Below, in pieces: positions 16,204 to 26,922 of a stretch of 48,179 nucleotides of DNA. Both the position numbers and the translations under genes were made by a program. The stretch is from contig JAFMKA010000008.1 in the NCBI GenBank assembly GCA_017853175.1, forward strand, positions 1 through 48,179, given 5' to 3'. The first letter of the stretch is position 1. The number at the start of each line of letters is the position of its first letter. Below the pieces are notes generated by a model. The model was not told the origin of the DNA and ran no database searches. It worked only from the letters and a program-made list of their open reading frames with translations. This DNA is from Steroidobacteraceae bacterium. GTDB taxonomy: Bacteria; Pseudomonadota; Gammaproteobacteria; Steroidobacterales; Steroidobacteraceae.

Positions 16204-17257
16204 CGCTCGCTCCGATTCTTTGACGCGCCAAGTTTGGCGCATTCCCAAAGCCGGCTCGCTCGCGAGACTCGCCCTCGTCGAAGAGCATCTGCCTGCCCCC
16301 GGTGCCGGGGAGGTTCAAGTCGAGGTACAGACCGTCGGCGTGAACTTCGCCGACGTTTTTGCATGTCTTGGCCTGTACTCGGCCACACCTCGGGGCAGTT
16401 TTATCCCCGGCCTCGAATGCGCGGGACGCATTCGACGTATCGGTGCAGGGGTCAGCGGTTGGCGTGAAGGCGACGCCGTCATCGTGCTCACGCGATTCGG
16501 CGGCTACGCCTCGCACCTCAACGTGGACGCCCGCACGCTCTGGCCGTTGCCGCAAGGCTGGTCGCTCGATGACGCCGCTGCATATCCCGTGCAAGCGCTG
16601 ACCGCTTGGTACGGGCTCGTACCCCTCGGCGCCGCCAAGGCAGGGAGCATCGTGCTCGTGCAATCGGCTGCGGGCGGTGTCGGCATCAACGCGCTGCACG
16701 CGCTGCGCCGGCTGCAGGCGCGACCCGTCGCCCTGGTCGGGAGCGCGTCAAAGCGCGACTGGCTCATCGAACGGTTCGAACTCGATCCTAGGGCCGTGGT
16801 GATTCGCGGCCCCAGTCTCGCTCACGATCTCGATGCGGCGCTCGCTCATTACAACGGACGTGGCTTCGATCTCGTACTCGATGCCGTATACGGCGAGGGT
16901 TTTCAAATCGCCTTCGACCGTCTCGCACCGGAAGGTCGCCATGTGCTTTACGGGGCCGCAGACTTCATGGGAGCGGGCAAGCGCCCCAACTTCTTACGCC
17001 TCGCGTGGCAGTACCTGCGACGACCCCGACTTGATCCGCTCGCGATGATCCCGCTCAATCGAGGACTCCTCGCCTTCAATTTGATCTGGCTCTGGGAGCA
17101 AGCCTCGCGACTCCCCGAATCGATGCGCGCCACACTCGAGCTCATCCCCGAGCGACCGCACATCGGTGGGGCATTCCCGTTCGACCGCGCACACGATGCA
17201 CTGGCGGCCATTCAATCCGGGCGAACGACAGGCAAGCTCATCCTGCGGCTGTCGTAA
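16178..17257 (+). CDS. Zinc-free MDR oxidoreductase (quinone reductase/VAT1-like)
   Basis: The 359-residue protein of the medium-chain dehydrogenase/reductase family has an N-terminal GroES-like domain (VNFADVFACLGLYS, PGLECAGRI) and a nucleotide motif SAAGGVGINALHALR typical of NADPH quinone reductases. No catalytic or structural zinc ligands are seen. The C-terminal part (FLRLAWQYLRRPRLDPLAM, LIPERPHIGGAFPFD) resembles the synaptic vesicle VAT-1 subgroup. The ATG at 16178 lies inside the end of the AraC-type gene; the longer frame from 16109 would add unrelated residues. The substrate is probably a quinone or an enone, but is unproven. Confidence 0.87.
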   Translation: MTATTRPSDARSDSLTRQVWRIPKAGSLARLALVEEHLPAPGAGEVQVEVQTVGVNFADVFACLGLYSATPRGSFIPGLECAGRIRRIGAGVSGWREGDAVIVLTRFGGYASHLNVDARTLWPLPQGWSLDDAAAYPVQALTAWYGLVPLGAAKAGSIVLVQSAAGGVGINALHALRRLQARPVALVGSASKRDWLIERFELDPRAVVIRGPSLAHDLDAALAHYNGRGFDLVLDAVYGEGFQIAFDRLAPEGRHVLYGAADFMGAGKRPNFLRLAWQYLRRPRLDPLAMIPLNRGLLAFNLIWLWEQASRLPESMRATLELIPERPHIGGAFPFDRAHDALAAIQSGRTTGKLILRLS

Positions 17258-17301
17258 TCCGTCGCGCGGCGTCCCGAGGAACCGCGCGCTACAATCGTCC
17301 G

Positions 17302-19086
17302 ATGGCTGACTCCTCTGCGTCCGATCGTCCCAAAGCAAAATCCGCACGCCCCCTGGCCGAACTTTGGCCCTACCTGAAACCGTACCGACGCGTTCTCGCT
17401 TGGGCGATGGTGGCGCTGTTACTCGCCTCAGGTTCGATGCTCGCCCTGCCCGTCGCCCTCTCGCAACTCGTCGACAAGGGCATGAGCGCCGGCAACTCCG
17501 AGACGGTCAATATCTACTTCATCGCCTTCCTCGGCGTCGCGGTGCTGTTTGGGGCTTTCGCGGCGATGCGGTTCTATCTGGTGACCTGGCTCGGCGAACG
17601 CGTCGTCGCCGACGTACGCGAAGCGGTCTATCGCAACGTGATCCGTATGGATCCTCAATTCTTTGAAGTGACGAGAACGGGCGAGGTCCTCTCGCGCCTC
17701 ACCACCGACACGACCCTCGTGCAGTCGATCTCGGGCGTCGGCATTTCGATCGCCCTGCGCTCGACCATCAATCTTGTCGGCGCCATCGTCATGATGGCCA
17801 TCACGAGCATCAAGTTACTCGGGCTCATGCTCATCGCCATGCCGGCCGTCATCGTTCCCGTGATTTCTCTCGGCCGTAAGTTGCGCAAGCTGTCGCGTTC
17901 CTCGCAGGATCGTATCGCCGATACCAGCGGTCTCGCCGGCGAGACTCTCAATGCGATCCAGACTGTGCAGGCCTTCACCCTCGAGGCACTCAACACGCGT
18001 CGCTACGATGAGGCGGTCGAAGAAAGCTTCAAGGTGGCCGTCGTTCGTACGCGTGTTCGTGCATGGTTGACGGCACTGTCGACTACGCTCGTCGTCGCGG
18101 CGATCACGATCGTACTTTGGTTCGGCGCTCACCAAGTGCTCTCCAAAGAAATGACGGGCGGCGAGCTTGTTCAGTTTCTGCTATTTGCCGTGTATGCCGG
18201 CGTTGCCGCGGCATCGCTTAGCGAGATGTGGAGCGAGGTGCAGCGCGCAGCGGGCGCCATGGAACGCCTCGTCGAATTACAACAAGCGACGCCGGCGATC
18301 GTCGCGCCGCCCAACCCACGCCCAATGCCGCTCTTGCAGTCGGGCGTGAAAGCCGGACACGTTCGCTTCGAGGCCGTTCGCTTCAACTATCCGTCGCGGC
18401 CCGAGACCCCCGCGCTCGATGGATTTTCGATCGACATCGCACCGGGTGAAACCGTGGCCTTTGTCGGCCCCTCCGGAGCCGGCAAGAGCACTACGTTCCA
18501 GTTGTTGCTGAGGTTTTACGACCCGCAGTCAGGTCGCGTATTACTCGATGGAGTCAATATCGTCGAGGCCGACCCGCTCGTCGTCCGGCAGCGCATCGGT
18601 CTCGTGCCTCAAGACACGGTGCTGTTCGGCACGAGCGCACGCGAGAACATTCGATACGGCCGCCCCGATGCCACCGACGAGGAGGTCGAGGCGGCGGCTC
18701 GCGCGGCCGCAGCGGACGAGTTCATTCGTGCGTTACCGCAAGGCTACGAGACTTTCCTCGGCGAACGTGGCACCCGCCTCTCGGGAGGACAGCGTCAACG
18801 CATCGCGATCGCACGAGCGATTTTGAAGAACCCACCGTTGCTACTACTCGATGAGGCCACGAGCGCTCTCGATGCCGAGAGCGAGCGCGTGGTTCAGCAA
18901 GCACTCGAACAGCTCATGGCCACGCGCACGACCATCATCATCGCGCATCGTCTGGCCACGGTACTGAAGGCCAATCGCATCGTCGTGATGGATCAAGGCC
19001 GCATCATCGCTACGGGTAGTCACGAAGAGCTGATCGCCTCCAATCCACTTTATGCGCGGCTCGCTGCGCTGCAATTTACGTCTTGA
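17302..19086 (+). CDS. ABC exporter half-transporter (MsbA/LmrA type)
   Basis: The 594-residue protein fuses six membrane helices (about residues 25-320) to an ATPase domain, so it should act as a homodimer. Seen: Walker A GPSGAGKST, Q-loop LVPQDTVLFG, signature LSGGQRQR, Walker B LLLLDEATSALD and H-loop IIAHRLATV. The substrate is likely hydrophobic (lipid, drug or metabolite), but nothing in sequence or context defines it. The start codon is preceded by little SD sequence. The HAD gene follows after 13 bases. Confidence 0.93.
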   Translation: MADSSASDRPKAKSARPLAELWPYLKPYRRVLAWAMVALLLASGSMLALPVALSQLVDKGMSAGNSETVNIYFIAFLGVAVLFGAFAAMRFYLVTWLGERVVADVREAVYRNVIRMDPQFFEVTRTGEVLSRLTTDTTLVQSISGVGISIALRSTINLVGAIVMMAITSIKLLGLMLIAMPAVIVPVISLGRKLRKLSRSSQDRIADTSGLAGETLNAIQTVQAFTLEALNTRRYDEAVEESFKVAVVRTRVRAWLTALSTTLVVAAITIVLWFGAHQVLSKEMTGGELVQFLLFAVYAGVAAASLSEMWSEVQRAAGAMERLVELQQATPAIVAPPNPRPMPLLQSGVKAGHVRFEAVRFNYPSRPETPALDGFSIDIAPGETVAFVGPSGAGKSTTFQLLLRFYDPQSGRVLLDGVNIVEADPLVVRQRIGLVPQDTVLFGTSARENIRYGRPDATDEEVEAAARAAAADEFIRALPQGYETFLGERGTRLSGGQRQRIAIARAILKNPPLLLLDEATSALDAESERVVQQALEQLMATRTTIIIAHRLATVLKANRIVVMDQGRIIATGSHEELIASNPLYARLAALQFTS

Positions 19087-19099
19087 ACCCGCAGACCCC

Positions 19100-19732
19100 A
19101 TGAGTCCGCAGGCGATTCTTTTCGACTTCGACGGCACCCTGATCGATTCGGCACGCAGCATTCTCTCGGGATTCGAACTTGCGCTCGCCCGTGAGGGCTT
19201 GCGCCCTGCAGTGCCGCTCGCGCCCAGCCTCATCGGCCCGCCGCTACCGAAGACGCTCGCGACGCTTGCGGGAACGGAGGATCCGACCGTCATCGCAAAG
19301 CTCGCTGCAGCCTACCGCGAGGCCTACGACGGCGGAGGTTATCGTGAGACTGAGGTGTATCCGGGTGTCACGAGCATGCTCGAGGCCCTCGCCGAAGAGC
19401 AGATCTCTCTGCACATCGTCACCAATAAGCGCATCGCACCGACGAGATTGATCCTCGATCATCTCGGCTGGACGCGATGGTTCACGGGAATCTACGCCCT
19501 CGATGCGCTCGAGCCGGCGGCCGCGCACAAGACGGCACTCGTACGCGAAGTACTGCAGCGCGAGTCGCTGATCGCCACTCGAACCTGGATGGTCGGTGAT
19601 TCGGCCGAGGACCGTCGTGCCGCCGAAGGCAATGGCCTGCGATTTTTTTCGGCCACCTGGGGCTACGGAGCCGCAGGCCCCGATGGACTGCGCGCGCCCG
19701 ATGAACTGCTGCAACTCGCTCGGGGTGCCTGA
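19100..19732 (+). CDS. HAD-superfamily phosphatase, phosphoglycolate phosphatase-like
   Basis: The 210-residue HAD hydrolase has motif I DFDGTLIDS at the N terminus, motif II VTNKR, and motif III/IV MVGDSAEDRRAAEGNG. A small helical cap lies between, as in Gph and pyrophosphatase PpaX. It should dephosphorylate a small metabolite with an Asp nucleophile and Mg2+. The ATG at 19100 directly precedes the motif and is 13 bases after the exporter stop, so the two are probably co-transcribed. The frame extended to 19052 overlaps the exporter and is not supported. Confidence 0.88.
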   Translation: MSPQAILFDFDGTLIDSARSILSGFELALAREGLRPAVPLAPSLIGPPLPKTLATLAGTEDPTVIAKLAAAYREAYDGGGYRETEVYPGVTSMLEALAEEQISLHIVTNKRIAPTRLILDHLGWTRWFTGIYALDALEPAAAHKTALVREVLQRESLIATRTWMVGDSAEDRRAAEGNGLRFFSATWGYGAAGPDGLRAPDELLQLARGA

Positions 19733-19744
19733 AGACACCCCGAG
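19719..19744. terminator. Hairpin between convergent HAD and SDR genes
   Basis: Nine-bp perfect arms at 19719-19727 and 19736-19744 enclose an 8-base loop that contains the HAD stop codon. No T tract follows on either strand. It may act as a shared terminator or end stabiliser. Confidence 0.4.
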
Positions 19745-19752
19745 CGGCTGAA

Positions 19753-20514
19753 TCAGATTCTCATACCGCCGTCGACATCGACGCAGCGGCCCGTGAAGAA
19801 ATCGTTTTCGACGATGAAGATCGCCGCGTGCGCAATCTCGCTGGCCTCGCCGAGTCGACGCAGCGGCACCTGCGCCGTGAGTTTGTCGAGAATCTCCGGC
19901 CGCATGGCCGCGAGGATGTCGGTACGCGTGTATCCAGGGGCGATCGAGCCCGTACGAATTCCGTAACGCGCTAATTCTTTGGCCCAAACCTCGGCCATGG
20001 CTGCCACGCCCGCCTTGGTGGCGGAGTAATTCGTCTGACCCGGGTTACCGTGACGAGAGACGCTCGAGATGTTGATGATCACGCCGCCCTGTCCACGCTT
20101 GACCATGCGCTCGGCCGCTTCGCGACCGCAAAGAAAAACACCGGTGAGGTTGATGTCGATGACCGCCTGCCACTGGTCGAGGGTCATCTTGCCCGTCACC
20201 GCGCCATCCTTCGACTTGATGAGCAGCCCATCCTTCACGATACCGGCGTTGTTGACGAGCACGTCGATACCGCCGAAATCCGCGGCGACCGCATCCATAC
20301 CCGCTGCGACAGCCGCTTCTTGCGTCACGTTGACGATATAGCCGCGCGCCTTGACGCCGTGCGCTGCGCAGAGGCGCGCCGTCTCGTCGAGATCGGCTTG
20401 GTTGAGATCGAAGAGCGCGAGATTCGCGCCACGCTCGGCAAAGCTCTTGGCCATTTCGCGACCGATGCCGCGACCGCCGCCCGTGATGATGACCGTCTTG
20501 CCCTTGATCTGCAT
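19753..20514 (-). CDS. Short-chain dehydrogenase/reductase (FabG-like)
   Basis: The 253-residue Rossmann enzyme has the NAD(P) motif TGGGRGIGREMA, NNAGI, the catalytic Ser and the active-site YSATK, with the C-terminal ITFRVDGG-like VDVDGG. It resembles 3-oxoacyl-[ACP] reductase FabG. Because it stands alone and not in a fab cluster, it may instead reduce a 3-oxoacyl-CoA, as in PHA or catabolic pathways. An AGGGAG Shine-Dalgarno precedes the ATG. It is divergent from the acetyltransferase gene with a 54-bp gap. Confidence 0.9.
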   Translation of the reverse strand: MQIKGKTVIITGGGRGIGREMAKSFAERGANLALFDLNQADLDETARLCAAHGVKARGYIVNVTQEAAVAAGMDAVAADFGGIDVLVNNAGIVKDGLLIKSKDGAVTGKMTLDQWQAVIDINLTGVFLCGREAAERMVKRGQGGVIINISSVSRHGNPGQTNYSATKAGVAAMAEVWAKELARYGIRTGSIAPGYTRTDILAAMRPEILDKLTAQVPLRRLGEASEIAHAAIFIVENDFFTGRCVDVDGGMRI

Positions 20515-20568
20515 GTCGAACTCCCTAAAGTGCCTCGTGCGAGAATATCGGAGTATACCGGAGGCCTT

Positions 20569-21123
20569 ATGCTCACTCTTCGATCGGCGCGACGGGAAGA
20601 CTCCAACACCCTGCTAAATCTCATCCGAGAGCTTGCCGACTACGAAAAGCTGCTCGACCAAGTGGATGCGACCGCGACCTCGCTGGAGGGCGCTCTGTTC
20701 GGACCACGCGCCGAGGGCTTCGCACCTGCGGCGGTCTTCGCACCAAAGGTGTTCGCGGACGTCGCCGAATGGACGGAAGGCGGCACCACCTCGGTGGTCG
20801 GGTTCGCTCTTTGGTTCTACAACTTCTCGACCTTCCGTGGTCGGCACGGCCTTTATCTCGAAGATCTTTATGTGCGCCCCGAGATGCGCGGTCGCGGGAT
20901 CGGCAAGGCGCTACTCGTCAACCTCGCACGTCGCTGCGTCGATGAACATCTCGCGCGTCTCGAATGGGCCGTACTCGACTGGAACACGCCGGCTCGAAAA
21001 TTCTATGAATCACTCGGTGCGCAGGGACTCACCGAGTGGGTGCCACATCGCGTCACGGGCGACGCTTTGAAACACCTCGCCGCTCAAGCGACTCACGCAT
21101 CGCCAAAGCCGCCTCGATCGTAA
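20569..21123 (+). CDS. GNAT acetyltransferase, SSAT/thialysine-like
   Basis: The 184-residue acetyltransferase has acetyl-CoA motif A (VRPEMRGRGIGKALL) and the sequences YLEDLYV, W(A)VLDWNTPARKFYESLGA seen in spermidine/spermine N1-acetyltransferase and thialysine acetyltransferases. It probably acetylates a small amine such as a polyamine or thialysine. GGAGG at 20560-20564 fixes the ATG at 20569; an open frame reaching back to 20050 is antisense to the SDR gene and ignored. Its last 71 bases overlap the end of the convergent Nudix gene. Confidence 0.88.
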   Translation: MLTLRSARREDSNTLLNLIRELADYEKLLDQVDATATSLEGALFGPRAEGFAPAAVFAPKVFADVAEWTEGGTTSVVGFALWFYNFSTFRGRHGLYLEDLYVRPEMRGRGIGKALLVNLARRCVDEHLARLEWAVLDWNTPARKFYESLGAQGLTEWVPHRVTGDALKHLAAQATHASPKPPRS

Positions 21124-21820
21124 ATTCGTCACGATCGAGCGCCGACTCGACCTCGGCGGTCGTCAGACACAAAAATTCACTGACCTCGCCATCACGTCCA
21201 GACGGCTCGAACTGCTGGGGCAAGTCGAGGTCCGCCACAATGACGAGCTCGTCGTGAACACCAAAAGTGGTTTCACGCACGCTGCGGATCACCATGCCCG
21301 GAAAATCGACCCGCCGCGCAAGACTTGCGGGAACCCCCGCCTCTTCCCAAGCCTCGCGTAGCGCCGTGCGTCGGGGAGATTCGCCTGCCGACACGCCACC
21401 GGCCGCCAGATTGTCGAGTTTTCCCGGGTCGGCACGCTTGAGACTGCTACGCCTCGCGACCCAAACACGACCATCGGCACGATAGCCGTTCACGTGGACG
21501 GCGCGATTTTGCATACCGAGCGACCGAAACGCGCCGCGTTCGCAGCGCGCGATCTCCTCACCCGACTCATCGAGCAGCGACGACAATTCGTTACGCCAAT
21601 CGGCGATGAGCCCGAGCTTACGCAACTGCAGAGCGAGTGACTGCAATGCACGACTGCGCGCGGCTTTTGATACGCCGCGCTCGCGAAGCTTCAACCCGAT
21701 CTCGGCGGACTCGATACCGTCGAAGTCAGTGAGCGCGTGCGCCACATCGCGTCGTAGTCGACCCCGTATGGCGCCGCCGATCCAGAGCGGCAGATACGAA
21801 CCCGTGAGATCGTCGCTCAT
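21053..21820 (-). CDS. Nudix hydrolase with DUF4743-type N-terminus (damaged thiamine diphosphate hydrolase-like)
   Basis: The 255-residue protein has a complete Nudix box GX5EX7REXXEEXG within AAGGVSAGESPRRTALREAWEEAGV. It is preceded by a ~120-residue helical region and WVARRSSLKRADPGKLDNLAAGG. This layout matches the Nudix domain of fungal Tnr3/YJR142W, reported to hydrolyse oxidised thiamine diphosphate. It starts 7 bases after the alpha/beta hydrolase stop, in one operon. A clean-up role is inferred from family only. The ATG at 21820 is preferred to the extension inside the hydrolase gene. Confidence 0.83.
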   Translation of the reverse strand: MSDDLTGSYLPLWIGGAIRGRLRRDVAHALTDFDGIESAEIGLKLRERGVSKAARSRALQSLALQLRKLGLIADWRNELSSLLDESGEEIARCERGAFRSLGMQNRAVHVNGYRADGRVWVARRSSLKRADPGKLDNLAAGGVSAGESPRRTALREAWEEAGVPASLARRVDFPGMVIRSVRETTFGVHDELVIVADLDLPQQFEPSGRDGEVSEFLCLTTAEVESALDRDEFTIEAALAMRESLERRGVSKRRP

Positions 21821-21827
21821 GCGGCGC

Positions 21828-22616
21828 TCAGTCGCGCAGGAAGTCGACAACCGCCGACGTGAACTCGGCAGCTTGCTCGACATTGGAGAGATGCGCGGAA
21901 TCGAGCACGATCAAGTCCGCCCCCGTGATGCCCTCGGCAAGCTCCTCGGATCTCTCGATCGGCGTAGCGACATCCTGAGTACTACCGATAACGAGTGTCG
22001 GCGCTTGCACCTCGACGAGACGCGCTCGCAGATCGACTTCTCGTAATGCACCGCATGCTTCGATGTAGCCCTCCATCTGCGTATCAGTGAAGAGTCCAAT
22101 GATGCGCTCGATCTCAGCAGGCTCACGTTCGCGAAACCCTGCCGTGAACCAGCGCTCCGGAATCGCAGCGAACAACGGCGCGAGACCTCGCGATCGGGCG
22201 GTCTCGATTCGCTCCTCACACATCGAGACGGGCGGGAAACTTGCCGCCGTGTTGGCGAGCACGAGTCGGATGACGCGTCGCGGCGCGATCACCGCGACTT
22301 GCAATGCGATCGCTCCACCGATCGACAACCCGCACCAATGAGCCCGCTCGACTCCGAGGGCATCGAGCACGCCCAACGCATCGTGCGCGAGATCTTCCAT
22401 GCGACACGCACGTGACTCCCCAGGCTCGAGACGCGAACCGCCATGCCCGCGTAAGTCGATGCGAATCACCCGAAAAAAACGTTCGAACTCGGCGAGCTGC
22501 GCCTGCCAGCTTCCGCTGTGGACCCCAAGTGGATGTAACAGCACGAGTGCCGGAGCGTGATTACGCCCCGACACGACGTAATGGATTCCGCCGACGGTCT
22601 TGTTCTCGATGCTCAA
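21828..22616 (-). CDS. Alpha/beta hydrolase, 3-oxoadipate enol-lactonase-like
   Basis: The 262-residue hydrolase has the oxyanion region LLHPLGVHSGSW, nucleophile elbow GLSIGG (Ser), acid GSTQDVATP (Asp) and SAHLSN (His). The pattern is close to PcaD enol-lactonases of the beta-ketoadipate pathway. No other pca gene is present, so another ester or lactone is equally possible. The only suitable start is TTG at 22616. It lies 15 bases downstream of the cytochrome c' gene and 7 upstream of the Nudix gene. Confidence 0.85.
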   Translation of the reverse strand: MSIENKTVGGIHYVVSGRNHAPALVLLHPLGVHSGSWQAQLAEFERFFRVIRIDLRGHGGSRLEPGESRACRMEDLAHDALGVLDALGVERAHWCGLSIGGAIALQVAVIAPRRVIRLVLANTAASFPPVSMCEERIETARSRGLAPLFAAIPERWFTAGFREREPAEIERIIGLFTDTQMEGYIEACGALREVDLRARLVEVQAPTLVIGSTQDVATPIERSEELAEGITGADLIVLDSAHLSNVEQAAEFTSAVVDFLRD

Positions 22617-22631
22617 ACAGTCTTTCGACGA

Positions 22632-23102
22632 TCAGTCGGCCTTGTACTTGTCGTGGCAGGCCTTGCAGCTGGCACCGGTGGCACCGAAAGCAGGTTTGAT
22701 CGCCTCGAGGTCACCGCCTTTGGCGATCGTGGCGAGCGTTGCGGCCTTCGATTGCATATCGCGCATCAAGCGCTGAAATTCCGCCGTCTGCTGCCACAAC
22801 TCGGCCTTGGCCTTGCTGCTCGGCGTGATCGAACCGGCCGGGAAAAGCTCGGGGACATAATTGGCCATCAGGGCCGCGCGCTCGGCGGCGGCTCGAAACG
22901 CATTGGCGTCGTACGGAGCCCGACCCGAGGCCATGGCTCCCATGAGCCCCATCTGCGCGCCGAGCACGGTGTAGGCCGACTGACGAAGCTTCACTTGCTG
23001 CGCCGCTCGGGCGTCCTGAGCCGAGGCGATGCCGGAGCCGGCGAGCGTCATGGCGACGAACACGGCGAGGTAACGCGCGAGCCTCTTTCGAACCTGGATC
23101 AT
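22632..23102 (-). CDS. Periplasmic cytochrome c'
   Basis: The 156-residue protein has a Sec signal peptide (about residues 1-28, ending GIASA), a four-helix body starting QVKLRQSAYTVLGAQMGLMGAM, and a single C-terminal haem motif CKACHDKYK. That is the defining layout of cytochrome c', which binds NO and CO and protects against NO. AGGAG lies just before the ATG at 23102. The longer frame to 23234 lacks a signal peptide at its N terminus and is rejected. It heads the minus-strand unit with the hydrolase and Nudix genes. Confidence 0.92.
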   Translation of the reverse strand: MIQVRKRLARYLAVFVAMTLAGSGIASAQDARAAQQVKLRQSAYTVLGAQMGLMGAMASGRAPYDANAFRAAAERAALMANYVPELFPAGSITPSSKAKAELWQQTAEFQRLMRDMQSKAATLATIAKGGDLEAIKPAFGATGASCKACHDKYKAD

Positions 23103-23202
23103 GAAGTACTCCTGAAAAACGTCGATTGAGCGGACGGACGACGACCAGATTCTACGCCGAAGACACCTGACGGTCGCAACCACACCGTGGCTCTGGTACG
23201 CT

Positions 23203-23225
23203 CCGCGGCCTTTTACTTGCCGCGG
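23203..23225 (+). other. Hairpin in the typA leader
   Basis: CCGCGGC at 23203-23209 and GCCGCGG at 23219-23225 form a 7-bp GC stem with a 9-base loop, ending 14 bases before the typA start. It could influence ribosome access or be incidental. No good Shine-Dalgarno is visible between it and the ATG. Confidence 0.35.
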
Positions 23226-23239
23226 CCCGCCCACCTTAT

Positions 23240-25081
<1,842 letters not shown>

Positions 25082-25099
25082 CCTCTCGCGGCTCAAGAA

Positions 25100-25124
25100 G
25101 CGCCCTCATCACTCACGAGGGCGC
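25100..25124. terminator. Bidirectional hairpin between typA and the DUF1295 gene
   Basis: Eight-bp perfect arms GCGCCCTC (25100-25107) and GAGGGCGC (25117-25124) surround a 9-base loop between convergent genes. On the minus strand TTCTTG follows directly. On the plus strand a six-T run comes 12 bases later (25137-25142). Confidence 0.5.
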
Positions 25125-25132
25125 CACGGCGT

Positions 25133-25903
25133 TTAGTTTTTTCGCGGCCCCGGAATGAACGCGTTCGTGCGGCGGATATATTCCGCATAGGCGGGACGGC
25201 GCTCACCGATATCTTTCTCGAGTAACGCCACGCCCGACACGCGCAGCAGCAGCACCGTCATGAGGACGGGGCCGAGCACGCTCCACCATGCACCCCCTGC
25301 GACGGCGATCAGATAAAAACCCCACCACTGCGCGCAGTCGCCGAAATAATTAGGGTGACGCGTATAGCGCCAAAAGCCCCGGTCCATCACCTGCCCTGCA
25401 TTGGCCGGGTTGCGCTTGAAGCGCGACAACTGCCAATCGCCTCCCGCTTCGAACAGGAAACCGATGATCCAGAGGGCGAGCCCGAGGTAGTCGAGTACAC
25501 CGAGCGGAGTGTCGCTGCCCACGGCCCCGTGCAAGGGCATCGAGATCACCCAAGCGAGCACGGCTTGAAACGCGAATACTCGATAGACGCTGCTCAAGGC
25601 GAAGTTCGGCTGGTTGCGCGCACGGATCGCCTGGTAGCGACGATCTTCTTCGTGACCCCAATTGCGTGCCGTGATGAAGATCGACAAGCGCAGCGCCCAG
25701 ATCGCTACGAGCACGAAGAGTAGCCGACCGCGCACGGTCTCGGCGGGGAAACCTGCGTAGACGAAGATGGCTACGAGGAACATCAGCGACCAGAGAGAGT
25801 CGACGACATCGACGTTGCGACGCGGCAGCGAAATGAGCCAACCGATGACTGCGAGCCCCAACATATAGGGCAGCGCCGACACATAGCCAAAGAAATCGAA
25901 CAT
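25133..25903 (-). CDS. DUF1295 membrane protein (steroid 5-alpha-reductase/ICMT fold)
   Basis: The 256-residue protein has about six membrane segments and the C-terminal motif WRYTRHPNYFGDCAQWWGFYL. This motif is shared by DUF1295, steroid 5-alpha reductases and isoprenylcysteine methyltransferases and binds the cofactor in related structures. NADPH-dependent reduction of a lipid or sterol-like double bond is possible but unproven. The ATG at 25903 follows a good GGAGAGG. The 25904-26027 gap to motA should hold both divergent promoters, but I could not identify clear elements. Confidence 0.88.
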   Translation of the reverse strand: MFDFFGYVSALPYMLGLAVIGWLISLPRRNVDVVDSLWSLMFLVAIFVYAGFPAETVRGRLLFVLVAIWALRLSIFITARNWGHEEDRRYQAIRARNQPNFALSSVYRVFAFQAVLAWVISMPLHGAVGSDTPLGVLDYLGLALWIIGFLFEAGGDWQLSRFKRNPANAGQVMDRGFWRYTRHPNYFGDCAQWWGFYLIAVAGGAWWSVLGPVLMTVLLLRVSGVALLEKDIGERRPAYAEYIRRTNAFIPGPRKN

Positions 25904-26027
25904 GTCCCTCTCCTTTTGATCGCCTCGTTGCCGCGCCGGCAGGTTCTTGCCGCGCAACCGCTCGATTGCTCCAGTTTGAACCTACCTGCAGCCCTCGACA
26001 ACCCGGGCGACTCTACTATCGACTTCT

Positions 26028-26909
26028 ATGATTGCGCTGCTCGGTTCGATCGTCGTGGTGCTCTCCGTGGTCATCGGGTTCCTGATGGCGGGCGGCAACC
26101 TGCTGTTGCTCTGGCACCCCTCCGAAATCGTGGTGATTTTGGGTGCGGCCCTCGGCGCGTTCATCACCAGCAACTCCCTCAAAACCTGCAAGGCCGCCTT
26201 CGCCGGAGCCGTTGGCCTCATCAAGCCCATGCGTTATTCGCGCGAGGTCTACGTGGAGCTGCTGAAGCTCGTGTTCGATCTGCTCGTCAAATCACGCAAA
26301 GAGGGCTTACTCGCCATCGAAAACGACATCTCAGATCCGGCCAAGAGCCCCGTGTTCTCGAAGTACCCCAAGATCCTCGAAGACGAACACATGATCGAGT
26401 TCATCACCGACTGCATGCGACTCATGGTCGGAGGCAATCTCGATCCCAACGAACTCGAGGCACTGCTCGACTACGAACTCGAGACCCATCACAAAGAGGC
26501 GCACGAACCCTCACATGCCGTACAGCAGGTCGCAGACGCCCTGCCCGGCTTCGGCATCGTGGCGGCTGTGCTCGGCATCGTGAACACCATGGCGGCGGTC
26601 GCCGACTCGACGAGCGCCGAACTCGGCGCCAAAGTCGGCGCCGCGCTCGTCGGCACCTTCCTCGGCATTCTCGTCGCCTACGGATTCGTGGGGCCGATCT
26701 CTTCGGCGATGAAGGGCCGCGCCGAAGAAGAAGGCAAAGCCTTCGAGGTGGTGAAGATGGCGCTCGTCGCGAGCGTACGCGGCTATCCGCCGCAGGTCGC
26801 CGTCGAATTCGCGCGCAAACTACTCTTCAGCGACGTCCGCCCGAGCTTCTCGGATCTCGAAGATTCGCTGAAGAACAAACCGAAAGCCGCAGAACCGCCC
26901 AAGACCTGA
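26028..26909 (+). CDS. motA: Flagellar motor stator protein MotA
   Basis: MotA and MotB form the proton-driven stator that turns the flagellum. The 293 residues show four membrane segments (about 1-21, 29-50, 170-190, 200-222), the long cytoplasmic loop with KYPKILEDEHMIEFITDCMRLM, and PGFGIVAAVLGIVNTM with the conserved Pro at its head. motB follows after 13 bases. No other flagellar or chemotaxis genes are here, so the stator operon is unlinked from the flagellar clusters. Confidence 0.95.
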   Translation: MIALLGSIVVVLSVVIGFLMAGGNLLLLWHPSEIVVILGAALGAFITSNSLKTCKAAFAGAVGLIKPMRYSREVYVELLKLVFDLLVKSRKEGLLAIENDISDPAKSPVFSKYPKILEDEHMIEFITDCMRLMVGGNLDPNELEALLDYELETHHKEAHEPSHAVQQVADALPGFGIVAAVLGIVNTMAAVADSTSAELGAKVGAALVGTFLGILVAYGFVGPISSAMKGRAEEEGKAFEVVKMALVASVRGYPPQVAVEFARKLLFSDVRPSFSDLEDSLKNKPKAAEPPKT

Positions 26910-26922
26910 GATCACGCGGCTC

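Noticed and set aside
20050-20568. In-frame extension of the acetyltransferase gene upstream of 20569
   Set aside because: It is antisense to the SDR gene and has no family match; a GGAGG and the GNAT N terminus fix the start at 20569.
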